64,000 nt of DNA, taken from assembly GCF_005405485.1 (NCBI RefSeq), contig NZ_BJED01000007.1, forward strand, positions 124,001 to 188,000, read 5' to 3'. The stretch is from Enterococcus hulanensis. GTDB lineage: Bacteria > Bacillota > Bacilli > Lactobacillales > Enterococcaceae. The translations under genes were made by a program, and so were the position numbers. Below are positions 45,020-53,978 of this stretch, one piece after another. Below the pieces are notes generated by a model. That model worked only from the letters and a program-made list of their open reading frames with translations. It was not told the origin of the DNA and searched no databases. The stretch's first letter is position 1. Every line of letters starts with the position of its first letter.

Positions 45020-46351
45020 TTATTCAGCCCCTAAAGCAGCCATCGTAATATAATTATACGGCTGGTTAAAGTGCGGCAGGAAGAAGATATCTAACAATTT
45101 TAATTTATCGATCGTCACTTGTTCTTCGATTGCTAATGAGAACATGTGGATTACAGCAGAAATATCTTCTGTCGATGATAATTGGGCGCCAACTACTCGA
45201 CGAGAATCTTCTTCATAAACGATTCTGATTTTTACAGTCGCATTTTCTTTCATAAAGCCTGGACGCTGAAGGTCCTCAAAGTCCGTATACTTGACCTTGA
45301 TACCATTTTTCGCAGCAGCTTCCACCGATAAACCAGTCGAAACCATGTGGAGACCAAAAATCGAAATACCATTTGAGCCTTGTACACCAGTCGATTCTAA
45401 GCCCACTCCGCCAACATTATAACCAGCAACAATACCCGAACGGACTGCATTAGTAGCCAACGCGATATAGGTCGTATCCTGCAGCGCATTTGAATAGATC
45501 GTTGCGCAGTCACCGACAGCATAGACATCTGGATCGCTTGTTTGTTGATGACGATCCACTAGATAAGCACCGTTCTTGAATAATTCTAAATGCTCTTTGC
45601 CCAATTCATTGTTCGGCAAGAACCCGATTGCATTGATGACTAGATCAACACCGTATTCACCCTTATCAGTCACGATCGATTCAACTTTGTCGGCTCCCTT
45701 ATATTCCAGCGCCAATTCACCGAAGTGCAGCTCAATCTCATGTTCCTGCAAAATAGCATCCATATCGTCGGTAAACCATTTATCATAGTAGCTTGGTAAG
45801 GAACGTTCCATTGCATCGAACAGCAGGACGTCTTTACCGCGACGCTTAGCTGCTTCGGCGATTTCCACGCCAATATAGCCAGCACCGATTACCGCAACCT
45901 TATTAATTCCCTCTGTGCTTAGAAGCTGGTCAACGGCCTGTCCATCTTGGAATCTTTTCAGGAAGTGGATATTTTTTAAGTCGCGGCCTGGAACTTTTGG
46001 AGAGATCGGAACCGAGCCAGTTGCTAAAATCAATTTATCATAGGATTCAACGAAAGCTTCGTCATTCTTATCGATGCAGTGAACCTCTTTTTTATCATAA
46101 TCGATTCGATCAACGGTTGTTTCCATAGAGATTTTTGCACCCTTAGCTTCAAAATCTTCGCGCTTAGTATAGAAGAGATTTTCATAAGAATCGATCTGTC
46201 TTCCTACCCACAAGGCAGTTCCGCAGCCTAAATAGCTGAGATTATTGTTGCGATCGATCATCACAACTTCTTGATCCTCGAAGTTGTCTAAGAGCGTGTT
46301 TGCTGCAGCGATACCAGCATGGTTTGTACCTACAATCACAGTTTTTGTCAT
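45020..46351 (-). CDS. nox: NADH oxidase, water-forming type
   Basis: FAD-dependent oxidase that reduces oxygen to water with NADH, regenerating NAD+ and detoxifying oxygen in lactic acid bacteria. The FAD fold starts at residue 4; the redox Cys43 is in SYLGCGTALW. AVIGAGYIGVEIAEAAKRRG binds NADH, VYAVGDCATIY is the second FAD site, and the C-terminal dimer domain ends FNQPYNYITMAALGAE. The ATG at 46351 follows GGGAGG. 443 residues. A cre site lies at its 5' end. CoA-disulfide reductase is a related alternative, less likely from the C-terminus. Confidence 0.9.
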   Translation of the reverse strand: MTKTVIVGTNHAGIAAANTLLDNFEDQEVVMIDRNNNLSYLGCGTALWVGRQIDSYENLFYTKREDFEAKGAKISMETTVDRIDYDKKEVHCIDKNDEAFVESYDKLILATGSVPISPKVPGRDLKNIHFLKRFQDGQAVDQLLSTEGINKVAVIGAGYIGVEIAEAAKRRGKDVLLFDAMERSLPSYYDKWFTDDMDAILQEHEIELHFGELALEYKGADKVESIVTDKGEYGVDLVINAIGFLPNNELGKEHLELFKNGAYLVDRHQQTSDPDVYAVGDCATIYSNALQDTTYIALATNAVRSGIVAGYNVGGVGLESTGVQGSNGISIFGLHMVSTGLSVEAAAKNGIKVKYTDFEDLQRPGFMKENATVKIRIVYEEDSRRVVGAQLSSTEDISAVIHMFSLAIEEQVTIDKLKLLDIFFLPHFNQPYNYITMAALGAE

Positions 46352-46370
46352 AAATTTTCCTCCCTCAATA

Positions 46371-46384
46371 TGCAAACGTTTTCA
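46371..46384 (-). promoter_or_regulatory. cre site upstream of nox
   Basis: TGAAAACGTTTGCA on the minus strand differs from the cre consensus TGWAANCGNTNWCA at one place. It lies 20 bases before the nox start, just after a likely extended -10 promoter (TGCTACAAT, 46403-46395). CcpA could act here; direction of effect not determinable. Confidence 0.6.
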
Positions 46385-46633
46385 ATACAAAATTATTGTA
46401 GCATACTTCACATGCAATTTTTATAAAAATGCAAATCATTTAAAATAACTTCTAAAATTGCACAAACGTAGTATTAAAGCTCCCTATTACTTTTAAAAAA
46501 AAGTTAGTTATTCAACGTAATTTTCATTTAACTTTTTACAATTCCTCATATTGAATGAGAGTATTTTTAACATACTTATAAATCCATTCTTTTTTTGATA
46601 AGCATCTCAGGATTAAAAAATTATGAAACAAAA

Positions 46634-46664
46634 AAAGCAGCATGCTTTGATCACATGCTGCTTT
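46634..46664 (-). terminator. Terminator after the membrane-anchored protein gene
   Basis: AAAGCAGCATG/CATGCTGCTTT with a nine-base loop and T-run on the minus strand. The region 46385-46633 is AT-rich and shows only the nox promoter. Confidence 0.8.
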
Positions 46665-46749
46665 ACTTGATTGAAATTTCGTTGGGAATCTTTTTCAACA
46701 CTACTATCCATTTATTCAAATATGGATTTTAAAGAACGATCGTTGAAGC

Positions 46750-47517
46750 TCAAATCTTATTTAATAAAGATTTTGTATCTTTTGAAACCTTCAAGTACAG
46801 ATCAGGAGAGCCTAAAGACATGAATGTTTGTTTGAAAACGACATAGTCTTGATCAGCATAAGTAAGATAGCGTCCTACCTCCTTCATCTTCTTGCCTGAT
46901 GGTAAATTTAATTCCTGATAAATGACATATTCATATTTTGCCTGCTTAGCTATCGGTGCGTTAAAAATCAATTCCCAATCATCTGTTTTAATATCGGAAA
47001 AAAGTTTCGAAATTTCAGAAGTCGTTGCTAAGTTTTTTAAAACGCTGCCGTCTTTAGCAGAGACAATCTCAATGCGCTGTTTCTTAGAACCATTTAGCAA
47101 CTCGCGATTCAATGTACTGTTACAGGTTTCCCAAGCATCTCGAGATAGATCTTGCTTCAGTTCTGAGTCCTCACTCTGCTTAGGCTTCGATTCAGAGTGC
47201 GCCTCGAAACTCAAATTAGTCAAGCTTTCAACCTTTTGATTAACTGTACGATCTAACGAGTTTTCCCAGATAACACCCATAGGAACGCTATCGTCATAAT
47301 CTTCATATTGTTCGCGGATCTCCTTTGCGGTCTCCTCTATCGAATGACTTATGCTTTCAATCATTGAGGCCTCTTCGGGAAGCCTTTCTTCAAAATTGGC
47401 TGCCGTTTCATGATTTAATGCGTATTTAGTAAAAACAACATTTCCCACTAATTCCAGTGCAAATACTACTCCAAGCCCAATAACAATTCCCATCAATACC
47501 TTTACCACTTTTTTCAT
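46750..47517 (-). CDS. Membrane-anchored extracellular protein, unknown
   Basis: Not recognised. A 255-residue protein with an N-terminal hydrophobic anchor (residues 2-24, MKKVVKVLMGIVIGLG) without a lipobox. A charged, largely hydrophilic region follows, with many Glu, Ser and Lys and a possible helix (EEASMIESISHSIEETAKEI). The C-terminal half has strand-like blocks (YEYVIYQELNLPSGKKMKE). ATG at 47517 is eight bases from AGGAGG. It lies 95 bases downstream of the LytTR sensor kinase gene, same strand, and may be its partner or target. Confidence 0.7.
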   Translation of the reverse strand: MKKVVKVLMGIVIGLGVVFALELVGNVVFTKYALNHETAANFEERLPEEASMIESISHSIEETAKEIREQYEDYDDSVPMGVIWENSLDRTVNQKVESLTNLSFEAHSESKPKQSEDSELKQDLSRDAWETCNSTLNRELLNGSKKQRIEIVSAKDGSVLKNLATTSEISKLFSDIKTDDWELIFNAPIAKQAKYEYVIYQELNLPSGKKMKEVGRYLTYADQDYVVFKQTFMSLGSPDLYLKVSKDTKSLLNKI

Positions 47518-47612
47518 TTCCATTTCCTCCTGCTGCATTTTAATTTGTTGAATTTTTCCTTTCAACTTATGAAATTATCATAGCGCAGTTCGTGAGGAAT
47601 CCTGATTACTTG

Positions 47613-48941
47613 TCATTTTTGGGTAGAGTAATTGTCATTTTTGGGTAATTGAAGATAAAGTGTAATCGTTATAACAAATTTGCCGCCTTCAGCTTTCACC
47701 AGCATCGAGCCGTTTTCTTCAACTATCTTTTGTACGTTTTTCAGCCCTAAACCATGGACTAGCGAATCTTCTTTGGTGGAACAAGGCAATCCATCTTGCC
47801 ATTTCTCAATCGGTAATGAGCTGTTCTCAAGCTGAATAAACAGCATCTCATTAGCATAAGAAAGCCGAATATTAACAAATCGCTGTTCAAATTCCAGTGC
47901 AAGACAAGCTTCCTTCGCGTTATCCAAGAGATTGCCAAAAATTACAACAGCTTGTTCAAAATTTAACTGAAGACTTGGCGGAATATGGGTTTGAATATCT
48001 ATCGGAATTTTTTCTGACGCTAATTCAGCAATTTTTATATTTAAAATTGAATCTAGTCCTGGATTACCAGTAGAGATCACTGTGTTAATTTTGCCAAGTC
48101 GTTGAGCTACTGAGTCCAAATAAGCTACTAATTCGCCGCTATCGGCAGTCGTCGAAGCTAGTTGAGAAGCTGTCCGCAAATGATTTTTCATATCGTGGTT
48201 CAAGGCAGCGATTCGCTTTTGAGCTGTATGCAATCGCGTATAGTATTCATTTTGCATTTGCAGCTGTTGATCCAGCAGAGCTTTTTCCCTGGTTGCCTTC
48301 ACCATGGTTGCCAGAGAATCATAAAGCATGAGTAAAATACTGTTGATAAACAACATAGCGAATGAAAGCGGGATGACCATTGCACTCCAGATTTTTTGCG
48401 ATTGCAAAATCACAGCATAGTAGCAGCATACATAAGACACCAAGCAAATCGTCGGAATCAGCAGCAGCATGAACCACATATTCTTCGGGAGCTGCTGAGT
48501 CTGCCGCGAAGTAGTGTAGCGTAATAATTCATACAAGATTGCTAAACCGATATAATAAATCAGCCATAAAAATCCAACATATAAGAAAGAAAGAATGGGT
48601 CCTTCAAAGACTGGCTGCGGCAAGACTCGGGTTATCAAATCAAAGAGCAGCATCCAGTATACGCTGATGGAAAACATTACCAGCCCGACTAAGGCCATTC
48701 TCTGACGATCCTTCTCATAACCGGACAACAAAATCATACTGACTAAAACGGTAACATAGGGCAGCGGGCGAAAGCCAAGCAAAATAAGCACGGCTAAAAC
48801 ACCGAGACACAAGATCCATCTTTTCACACGCATCCCTCGGGCTTCTTGCCTCTTAATGAAAACATGATTAAATAGTCGAGTAACTAAATAGAAGTTAATC
48901 GGTATAAAAAGACCAATCACAACAATTTCATAAGCGCTCAT
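47613..48941 (-). CDS. Sensor histidine kinase (GHKL, AgrC/ComD-like)
   Basis: A 442-residue kinase with six to seven helices in the first 210 residues, then a coiled-coil region and a phosphoacceptor His249 in LNHDMKNHLRT. The ATPase part has NLLDNAKEACL (N box) and HGLGLKNVQKI (G box). Proteins of this layout often sense exported peptides with a LytTR regulator. It overlaps the response regulator stop by four bases. No AgrD-like peptide gene is seen, so the signal is unknown. Confidence 0.9.
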   Translation of the reverse strand: MSAYEIVVIGLFIPINFYLVTRLFNHVFIKRQEARGMRVKRWILCLGVLAVLILLGFRPLPYVTVLVSMILLSGYEKDRQRMALVGLVMFSISVYWMLLFDLITRVLPQPVFEGPILSFLYVGFLWLIYYIGLAILYELLRYTTSRQTQQLPKNMWFMLLLIPTICLVSYVCCYYAVILQSQKIWSAMVIPLSFAMLFINSILLMLYDSLATMVKATREKALLDQQLQMQNEYYTRLHTAQKRIAALNHDMKNHLRTASQLASTTADSGELVAYLDSVAQRLGKINTVISTGNPGLDSILNIKIAELASEKIPIDIQTHIPPSLQLNFEQAVVIFGNLLDNAKEACLALEFEQRFVNIRLSYANEMLFIQLENSSLPIEKWQDGLPCSTKEDSLVHGLGLKNVQKIVEENGSMLVKAEGGKFVITITLYLQLPKNDNYSTQK

Positions 48942-49651
48942 TCACCACACCGCCTTTCCATAAACAACAGATGCCGCTCTTTGATTTCACGTTGATATCT
49001 CTTACTGATCGGCAGGATCGCCCCGTCAGAAAGAATCACCTCTGCCTGTCTGATTGAACGTACGTACTCTAAGTTCACGAGAAAAGAGACATGTGTTTGA
49101 GCGAATATATTTTTATCAACTGTTTCGGCAATTTTCGCAATCTTTCCATAAATCTCTGTTTCTCCAGAAATACTATGGATCGTCACTTTGCGTCCGCTGC
49201 TTTCAAAAAACAAGATATCTCTATAAAGAAGCTGGTGCTTTTCATGACCTACATTATAGAAAAACAGCTGACCTGAAGTATTGATGTGCTGAACAGCCGC
49301 AGATAATGAACGATTGAGCTCCGCAGCTTTTACCGGCTTGCGCAGGAATCGAAAAGGCAGTACCTCAAAAACATCATAAACGAATTCCTGATGATCCGTT
49401 ATAAACAGTATTAAAGCATTCTGGTCATGCCGACGAATAAGCGTCGCTGCTTCAATGCCGTTTAGTTCAGGCATCTCGATATCCATTAAGTAGATATTGT
49501 ACTGCGTCTGATTAGCACTTATATAATCAATCAGTTTCTTTCCATCATAAAAGACATCCAAGCTACAATCGAGAATCCCGAGTGTCTGTATACTTGCTTC
49601 CACATGCTGGGCAATCGACCGGTCGTCGTCGCACAAAGCAATTCGTATCAT
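48938..49651 (-). CDS. LytTR-family response regulator
   Basis: Receiver domain with acidic pocket DDD (8-10), phosphoacceptor Asp57 in YLMDIEMPEL, and Lys in FRFLRKPV. The C-terminal LytTR DNA-binding domain (about 130-237) has LFFESSGRKVTIHSI and FAQTHVSFLVNLEYVRSI. ATG at 49651 follows GGAGGA; a GTG start at 49663 is unlikely. 237 residues. First gene of a two-gene operon with the kinase. Confidence 0.92.
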   Translation of the reverse strand: MIRIALCDDDRSIAQHVEASIQTLGILDCSLDVFYDGKKLIDYISANQTQYNIYLMDIEMPELNGIEAATLIRRHDQNALILFITDHQEFVYDVFEVLPFRFLRKPVKAAELNRSLSAAVQHINTSGQLFFYNVGHEKHQLLYRDILFFESSGRKVTIHSISGETEIYGKIAKIAETVDKNIFAQTHVSFLVNLEYVRSIRQAEVILSDGAILPISKRYQREIKERHLLFMERRCGE

Positions 49652-50045
49652 AAATTCCTCCACGTAGTAATTCGTTTAATAGTTTCTTCCGATTAGTCGA
49701 GACAAATATTGCTGGGTCTTTTTTTCTAATTTAATCTGGCTGCATTTACTTAGTATACTGGGTAAAAAAGGACCGCTACTAACTCACAATAAAGGAATTG
49801 CAGATCATGGTCAAGGTTACTTAATAAAATACCGGATCAATCTGATTGCCTGCTTTTATGAAAAGTACGGATGTTTGTTCAGCAGATATTTCATCGGTGA
49901 TATTCATCAATAAAGGCTGGTTTAAATTATTTTCTACTATAATAAAATAATTACTTCTAAGTGATCGAATTCTCGGCAGCGGAAGTCCATTCATAGTAAA
50001 ATACTTATGAATTGAAAAACGGTTGCGAAAAGTGAGGTGAATCAT

Positions 50046-50717
50046 ATGACAGGAAATCTAAAAAAGCATCATTTGGATTTACTAGATAAATACGGACTTT
50101 TGGATCATCAAGCTACTTGCGAAGTTCGCCATTACAATTCAGGCGAGACAGTTTTTTCGCAAGGCGTGGAATATAAGTACATCATGATCGTTGTTTCTGG
50201 CAAAGCCAAGGTCTGCACCAGCGCTCCAAGTGGAAAAGATTTGGTGTTAGCCTACTATCTTTCAAGCGGTTTGATTGGCGACGTTGAACTAATGTCTAAT
50301 ACAAGTTATGCGACTGCCTCGGTGATCACTCTTTCTCCTTTTGAGGTAATCGTTGTGCCTTTTCATGATGACCACGATTCGATTTTTAAAAATCTCACCT
50401 TCATGACTACGTTGGCCAAGGGGCTTTCAGAGAATCTGATCAACAGCTCTCACAATTACACCTCCAATGCACTATATTCTGGCGAACAGCGGTTAAGTAC
50501 CTATATCCTTCAAGGAGCCTACAAAAATTACTTCTTTGATAATTTGACCGATGTCGCTGCCACTATTGGCATCAGCTATCGTCATTTGCTGCGGCTGCTG
50601 AATAAATTGTGCGATGACGGCATTTTGCAAAGGGAAAAAAGAAAATTCAAAATTATAGATGAGGAACAGTTAAAGGAACGATCCTCAGAGGCAGAATATT
50701 TTAAAATCAATTATTAA
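50046..50717 (+). CDS. Crp/Fnr-family regulator (YeiL-like)
   Basis: A 223-residue protein with an N-terminal cyclic-nucleotide-binding-type beta roll (YNSGETVFSQGVEYKYIMIV, VVSGKAKVCTS, GLIGDVELM) and a C-terminal HTH (VAATIGISYRHLLRLLNKL). No Fnr-like cysteine cluster at the N-terminus, so the effector is unknown. The ATG at 50046 follows AGGTGA; GTG at 50037 overlaps that site. The 390-bp gap before it (49652-50045) shows no gene with a ribosome binding site. Confidence 0.85.
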   Translation: MTGNLKKHHLDLLDKYGLLDHQATCEVRHYNSGETVFSQGVEYKYIMIVVSGKAKVCTSAPSGKDLVLAYYLSSGLIGDVELMSNTSYATASVITLSPFEVIVVPFHDDHDSIFKNLTFMTTLAKGLSENLINSSHNYTSNALYSGEQRLSTYILQGAYKNYFFDNLTDVAATIGISYRHLLRLLNKLCDDGILQREKRKFKIIDEEQLKERSSEAEYFKINY

Positions 50718-50727
50718 TAAAAAAAGA

Positions 50728-50770
50728 AGCCGTCCGACTCCCTCAGTTCTAGAGAAGCGGATGGCTATCT
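50728..50770. terminator. Shared terminator of convergent genes
   Basis: AGCCGTCCG (50728-50736) pairs with CGGATGGCT (50758-50766, one G-U), between the Crp-family gene and the 55-aa ORF. Confidence 0.6.
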
Positions 50771-50936
50771 ATTTTAGCTGTTGATTTATAAGCGCTCTGC
50801 GCAAAATTTGATTTTTACGTTGTTCTTCCAGCTCATTGATACGTTCCCAATAAATCAATTTGGATTGGTATTTTTTCCATTGTTTAATTGCGGTTAAACC
50901 GATAATGCAAAGAATGAATAAGATAAGGATCATCAT
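50769..50936 (-). CDS. Small membrane-anchored protein (55 aa), unknown
   Basis: A short gene not easily found by length cut-offs. ATG at 50936 follows a strong AGGAGGTG (50950-50943). Residues 2-17 form a hydrophobic helix (MMILILFILCIIGLTAI), followed by a basic, helical tail (WKKYQSKLIYWERINELEEQ). It could be a regulator of a larger membrane protein or a toxin-like peptide; no antitoxin is obvious. Not recognised. Confidence 0.6.
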   Translation of the reverse strand: MMILILFILCIIGLTAIKQWKKYQSKLIYWERINELEEQRKNQILRRALINQQLK

Positions 50937-51059
50937 AGTAAGCACCTCCTATATCTGTATTCTATTGCTTTATCGGAATAACCATTAGGACATATGTCAC
51001 ATTTGAGAAAATTTTTTTGAAATTTTTCTCAAACACAATCTCGCTTGCTTTTTTGATTT

Positions 51060-51477
51060 TTAAGCGTGAGAATTTTTTGCCAAATAAGCGGCTAAATCAT
51101 GGACATAGGTTTGCTGCTGTTTCTTTAGATAGCTCTTTACAAAGGGCTTCATGTAGAATTTTTTCGCAGTGACATCCTCCGTAAAAATAATTTTTGTTTT
51201 GCGAGCGGCTAGCTTTTGAAATTCACCGGTCCATTTTCCGGATATATTATCATTCTCCATTGTGAACGCGTAAAACTGCGGCGAATCAAACGCAGTAATC
51301 GTAAACTTCGTGGGATAACCCTGTTTAGTATACTCAATAAAAACTTTTTTGATCATCACTTACTTCGATCGAGCTGAGATCACTTCGCCACTCGCTAGTT
51401 GATAATGACGTGACTACCTCCCAAACCCTGTCAATATTCTCATCAAAAACCGCTTCGATTTTCATTGTCGTCATCAT
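51060..51477 (-). pseudogene. SRPBCC-family protein, frameshifted
   Basis: Two overlapping frames form one START/SRPBCC-type protein of about 138 residues. The first (start 51477, after GGGGGC) covers IEAVFDENIDRVWEVVTSLS to SSIEVSDDQK. The second continues VFIEYTKQGYPTKFTIT to the end with WTGEFQKLAARKTKIIFTE and KPFVKSYLKKQQQTYVHDL. The break is one extra A in a run of six A near 51353-51358. With five A the frame is open. Either an inactivated gene or a base error. Ligand unknown. Confidence 0.78.
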
Positions 51478-51592
51478 ATAGCCCCCTTTTTTATCATTAT
51501 AAATCGCATGATAATCAAAAACCTCTCGATACTTAGACACTTTCTGCGAGGTTTTTATCGGGATCAGTCAAGTTGACTTTTAAAGCTTGCGA

Positions 51593-52099
51593 TTACCAAA
51601 ACTCACCAATAAATTTCTTTCTTCTTTCTGCATTCTTTTTATAGTTCTCGGGATTTCTTTGATAATAATCTTGATGCTCGGCCTCGGCTGGATAAAAAGC
51701 AGCAGCCGGTTCGATTTGCGTTACGATCGGTTGATCAAATCGGCCGCTATTTTGCAATGCCGAACGACTGTCTTCGGCGATCTTTCTTTGCTGCTCATCA
51801 AAATAATAGATGACCGGGCGATAGCTGCTGCCGCGATCTTCAAATTGACCGAAGGCATCTGTCGGGTCGGTTTGCTGCCAATAAATCTCAACTAATTCCT
51901 TAAAGGAAATCAAAGCCGGATCAAAAATTATTTCAACGGCTTCTGTATGTCCTGTTGTTCCGCTTTTTACTTCTAAATAAGTAGGATTTGCTTTTGATCC
52001 TCCTGTGTAACCAGAAATCACTGATTCGATTCCGGGCAGACTGTCAAACGGTTTGACCATACACCAAAAACATCCGCCTGCAAATATTGCTCGTTCCAT
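51593..52099 (-). CDS. msrA: Peptide-methionine (S)-S-oxide reductase
   Basis: Repairs methionine-S-sulfoxide in proteins and free methionine. The catalytic motif GGCFWC is at residues 8-13 (Cys10). [13 protein letters not shown] and GHTEAVEI, with the recycling-type C-terminal part [12 protein letters not shown], match the family. The ATG at 52099 follows AGGTGA; a GTG at 52108 is possible. 168 residues. It lies 19 bases after the metQ-like gene, so it should be under the same Met T-box. Confidence 0.95.
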   Translation of the reverse strand: MERAIFAGGCFWCMVKPFDSLPGIESVISGYTGGSKANPTYLEVKSGTTGHTEAVEIIFDPALISFKELVEIYWQQTDPTDAFGQFEDRGSSYRPVIYYFDEQQRKIAEDSRSALQNSGRFDQPIVTQIEPAAAFYPAEAEHQDYYQRNPENYKKNAERRKKFIGEFW

Positions 52100-52118
52100 T
52101 CTTTTCACCTATCCTTTT

Positions 52119-52934
52119 TTATTCATTCACGGGAACGATCGAGCCGCCCCATTTTTTCTCGATCCATTTTTGGACTTTAGGTTCATGCAGGACTTCAACG
52201 ATTTTTTTGAGGTCCTCATTATTTTTATCACTCGATTTCACCGCGACAATATTGACATAAGGAGAATCGTTTTGTTCGATCATCAATGAGTCTTTTACTG
52301 GATTCAGTCCTTTTTCGTAGGCAAAGTTAGAGTTAATCGCCACCAGATCGCCTTCGTTGTTTTCATAGGCCGAAGTCAACAGCGTTGGATCGACACTATG
52401 TTCAAAAACCAAATTCTTAGGATTTTCTGTAATGTCGTCGAAGGTAGCCTTGTCGATCGCTATGCCGGATTTGATTTTTATCAACTTATTTTTGACAAAA
52501 ATATTCAACACACGTCCCCATTCAGAAGGTACATTTGAAACGATCACTTTTGCTCCATTTGGAATATCACTGACTTTTTTTATCTTATGCGAGTAAATCC
52601 CCATCGGTTCCAGATGGATTGCTCCAATATTTGAAAATTTATAGCCGTTCTCTTTCTTTTGCAGGTTAAAATACGGAACGGTTGAAAAATAATTGGCATC
52701 AATATCTCCATTTTCTAAAGCCTTATTCGGCAAAACATAGTCATCGAACTTTACAATTTCCAAGTCAATTCCTTTTTTCTTCAGCTCAGGCTTGATATGC
52801 TCCAAAATCTCCGCATGGGGCGTTGGCGAAGCGCCAATTTTCACCTTATCTGTTTTCTCAGCCCCACTTGAAGTACAAGCTGATAGTAATAAAAAGCAAC
52901 TTAAAACCAAAATTACGAAACCAAATTTTTTCAT
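52119..52934 (-). CDS. metQ: Methionine ABC transporter substrate-binding lipoprotein
   Basis: NlpA/MetQ-family lipoprotein that binds methionine (possibly its sulfoxide) outside the cell. Signal and lipobox LLLSACTS, acylated Cys at 20. The mature part has VKIGASPTPHAEILEHIKP, DDYVLPNKALENGDIDANYF and the C-terminal KWGGSIVPV. 271 residues. No MetN/MetI genes follow; msrA does. So this protein must use a transporter encoded elsewhere. Expression is governed by the upstream Met T-box. The ATG follows GGGAGAG. Confidence 0.92.
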   Translation of the reverse strand: MKKFGFVILVLSCFLLLSACTSSGAEKTDKVKIGASPTPHAEILEHIKPELKKKGIDLEIVKFDDYVLPNKALENGDIDANYFSTVPYFNLQKKENGYKFSNIGAIHLEPMGIYSHKIKKVSDIPNGAKVIVSNVPSEWGRVLNIFVKNKLIKIKSGIAIDKATFDDITENPKNLVFEHSVDPTLLTSAYENNEGDLVAINSNFAYEKGLNPVKDSLMIEQNDSPYVNIVAVKSSDKNNEDLKKIVEVLHEPKVQKWIEKKWGGSIVPVNE

Positions 52935-52971
52935 ACAAACACTCTCCCAATTCTTTTTGACAAATAAAAAA

Positions 52972-53251
52972 AATATCCATCCCTTTATCTACCAGCTTAC
53001 TGATAAATAAAGGGACGAATATTTTCGCGTTACCACCCTTATTCGCATTATTCTCAAAATAATACCTCAACGATACAAACATATCCGGCGATATAACGGT
53101 CGCTTCCCGTCCAGCTTGCGTGAACAAGCTGAAGACTCAGAGCTCATCTTCATTGATTTTCCACGATCCCTCTTTTCACCTGCCGAGGGTCTCTTTAATC
53201 GTTTCACGATCAATTACTCTTCTCTTCAATGTCTCATTATTGATTGGGTCA
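52972..53251 (-). promoter_or_regulatory. T-box riboswitch, methionine specific
   Basis: On the minus strand AAGGGTGGTAACGCG (53040-53026) is the T-box. The terminator TCCCTTTAT/ATAAAGGGA (53015-52980) is followed by eight T. The stem I region GAAG-AUG-AGCUC holds the specifier codon AUG at 53147-53145. So uncharged tRNA-Met should activate metQ-msrA. Confidence 0.92.
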
Positions 53252-53280
53252 ATTCTAATATAAACAAAACTGTTTTGCAA
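53252..53280 (-). promoter_or_regulatory. Promoter of the metQ T-box leader
   Basis: TTGCAA (53280-53275), 17 bases, TAGAAT (53257-53252) on the minus strand. Confidence 0.65.
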
Positions 53281-53296
53281 CAAGAAATTATCAAAA

Positions 53297-53332
53297 GAAA
53301 ACTCCTTACGCTTATTTGTAAGGAGTTTTCTT
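53297..53332. terminator. Terminator after the HAD hydrolase gene
   Basis: GAAAACTCCTTAC/GTAAGGAGTTTTC, perfect 13-pair stem, eight-base loop. Confidence 0.85.
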
Positions 53333-53337
53333 TATAT

Positions 53338-53970
53338 TTACTTGGCTAAACGCGGCAATGTAATTAATTCATTTAGATCATTAATGATACTATCAGCCGC
53401 TGTTTGATCCATCTGAAAAGGCTGTTTTAAAGCAACTGTGTATATGCCGGCTGCTTTAGCCGCGGCAATCCCTAAGGTGGAATCCTCAACTGCTAGGTTG
53501 TCATCGCAAGCTAGTTTAGCTTGGCAAATTAAATAGATTTCCGGATTGGGTTTGCTTTCTCTTACCTCTTCTCCGCTGATCGTATAAGAAAAATAATTCT
53601 TCAATTGGCAATCCATTAGCATCTGATCAATCTCGCTGCGAGGCGAGGACGATGCCAAACCTAGAGAAAAACCAGCGTCAGTTAAAGCATTCAACACTTG
53701 AGGCACTGAATCTCTTAATGCTTTTGAAAAATCAATGCGATGCTGTGTTTTATAATGAAGGTATTCTTGACGAAGCTGTTCCCGCTTGATTTCATCGTTA
53801 GGAATCAGCACCTCCCAGGTTTGTTTTTCAGAGTTGCCAACATAGTCATCAAATTGATCCGAGCCCGGCCGGATTCCTTTGGCTCTAAAAAAATCCATTC
53901 GACGTTCGAAATAGAACGGCTCACTATCGATTAATACCCCATCCATATCAAATATTATTGCTTTTTTCAT
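53338..53970 (-). CDS. HAD-superfamily sugar-phosphate phosphatase/phosphoglucomutase-like
   Basis: Cytoplasmic HAD protein of the beta-phosphoglucomutase/GS1 type, 210 residues. IIFDMDGVLIDSEP carries the nucleophile Asp and general acid, LASSSPRSEID is motif II, KPNPEIY with Lys motif III, and VEDSTLGIAAAKAAG motif IV. It lies eight bases downstream of the sigma-54 activator gene and probably shares its transcript. It may dephosphorylate or isomerise a sugar phosphate from the neighbouring PTS pathway. Confidence 0.87.
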   Translation of the reverse strand: MKKAIIFDMDGVLIDSEPFYFERRMDFFRAKGIRPGSDQFDDYVGNSEKQTWEVLIPNDEIKREQLRQEYLHYKTQHRIDFSKALRDSVPQVLNALTDAGFSLGLASSSPRSEIDQMLMDCQLKNYFSYTISGEEVRESKPNPEIYLICQAKLACDDNLAVEDSTLGIAAAKAAGIYTVALKQPFQMDQTAADSIINDLNELITLPRLAK

Positions 53971-53978
53971 TTTTTCAC

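Noticed and set aside
47518-47612. AgrD/ComC-like pheromone gene beside the LytTR system
   Set aside because: The gaps on both sides of the kinase-regulator pair lack any short ORF with ribosome binding site and double-glycine or AgrD motifs.
49821-50045. Minus-strand ORF of 74 codons upstream of the Crp-family gene
   Set aside because: Part of it looks protein-like, but no ribosome binding site is near any start and it overlaps the Crp gene start antisense; evidence too weak.
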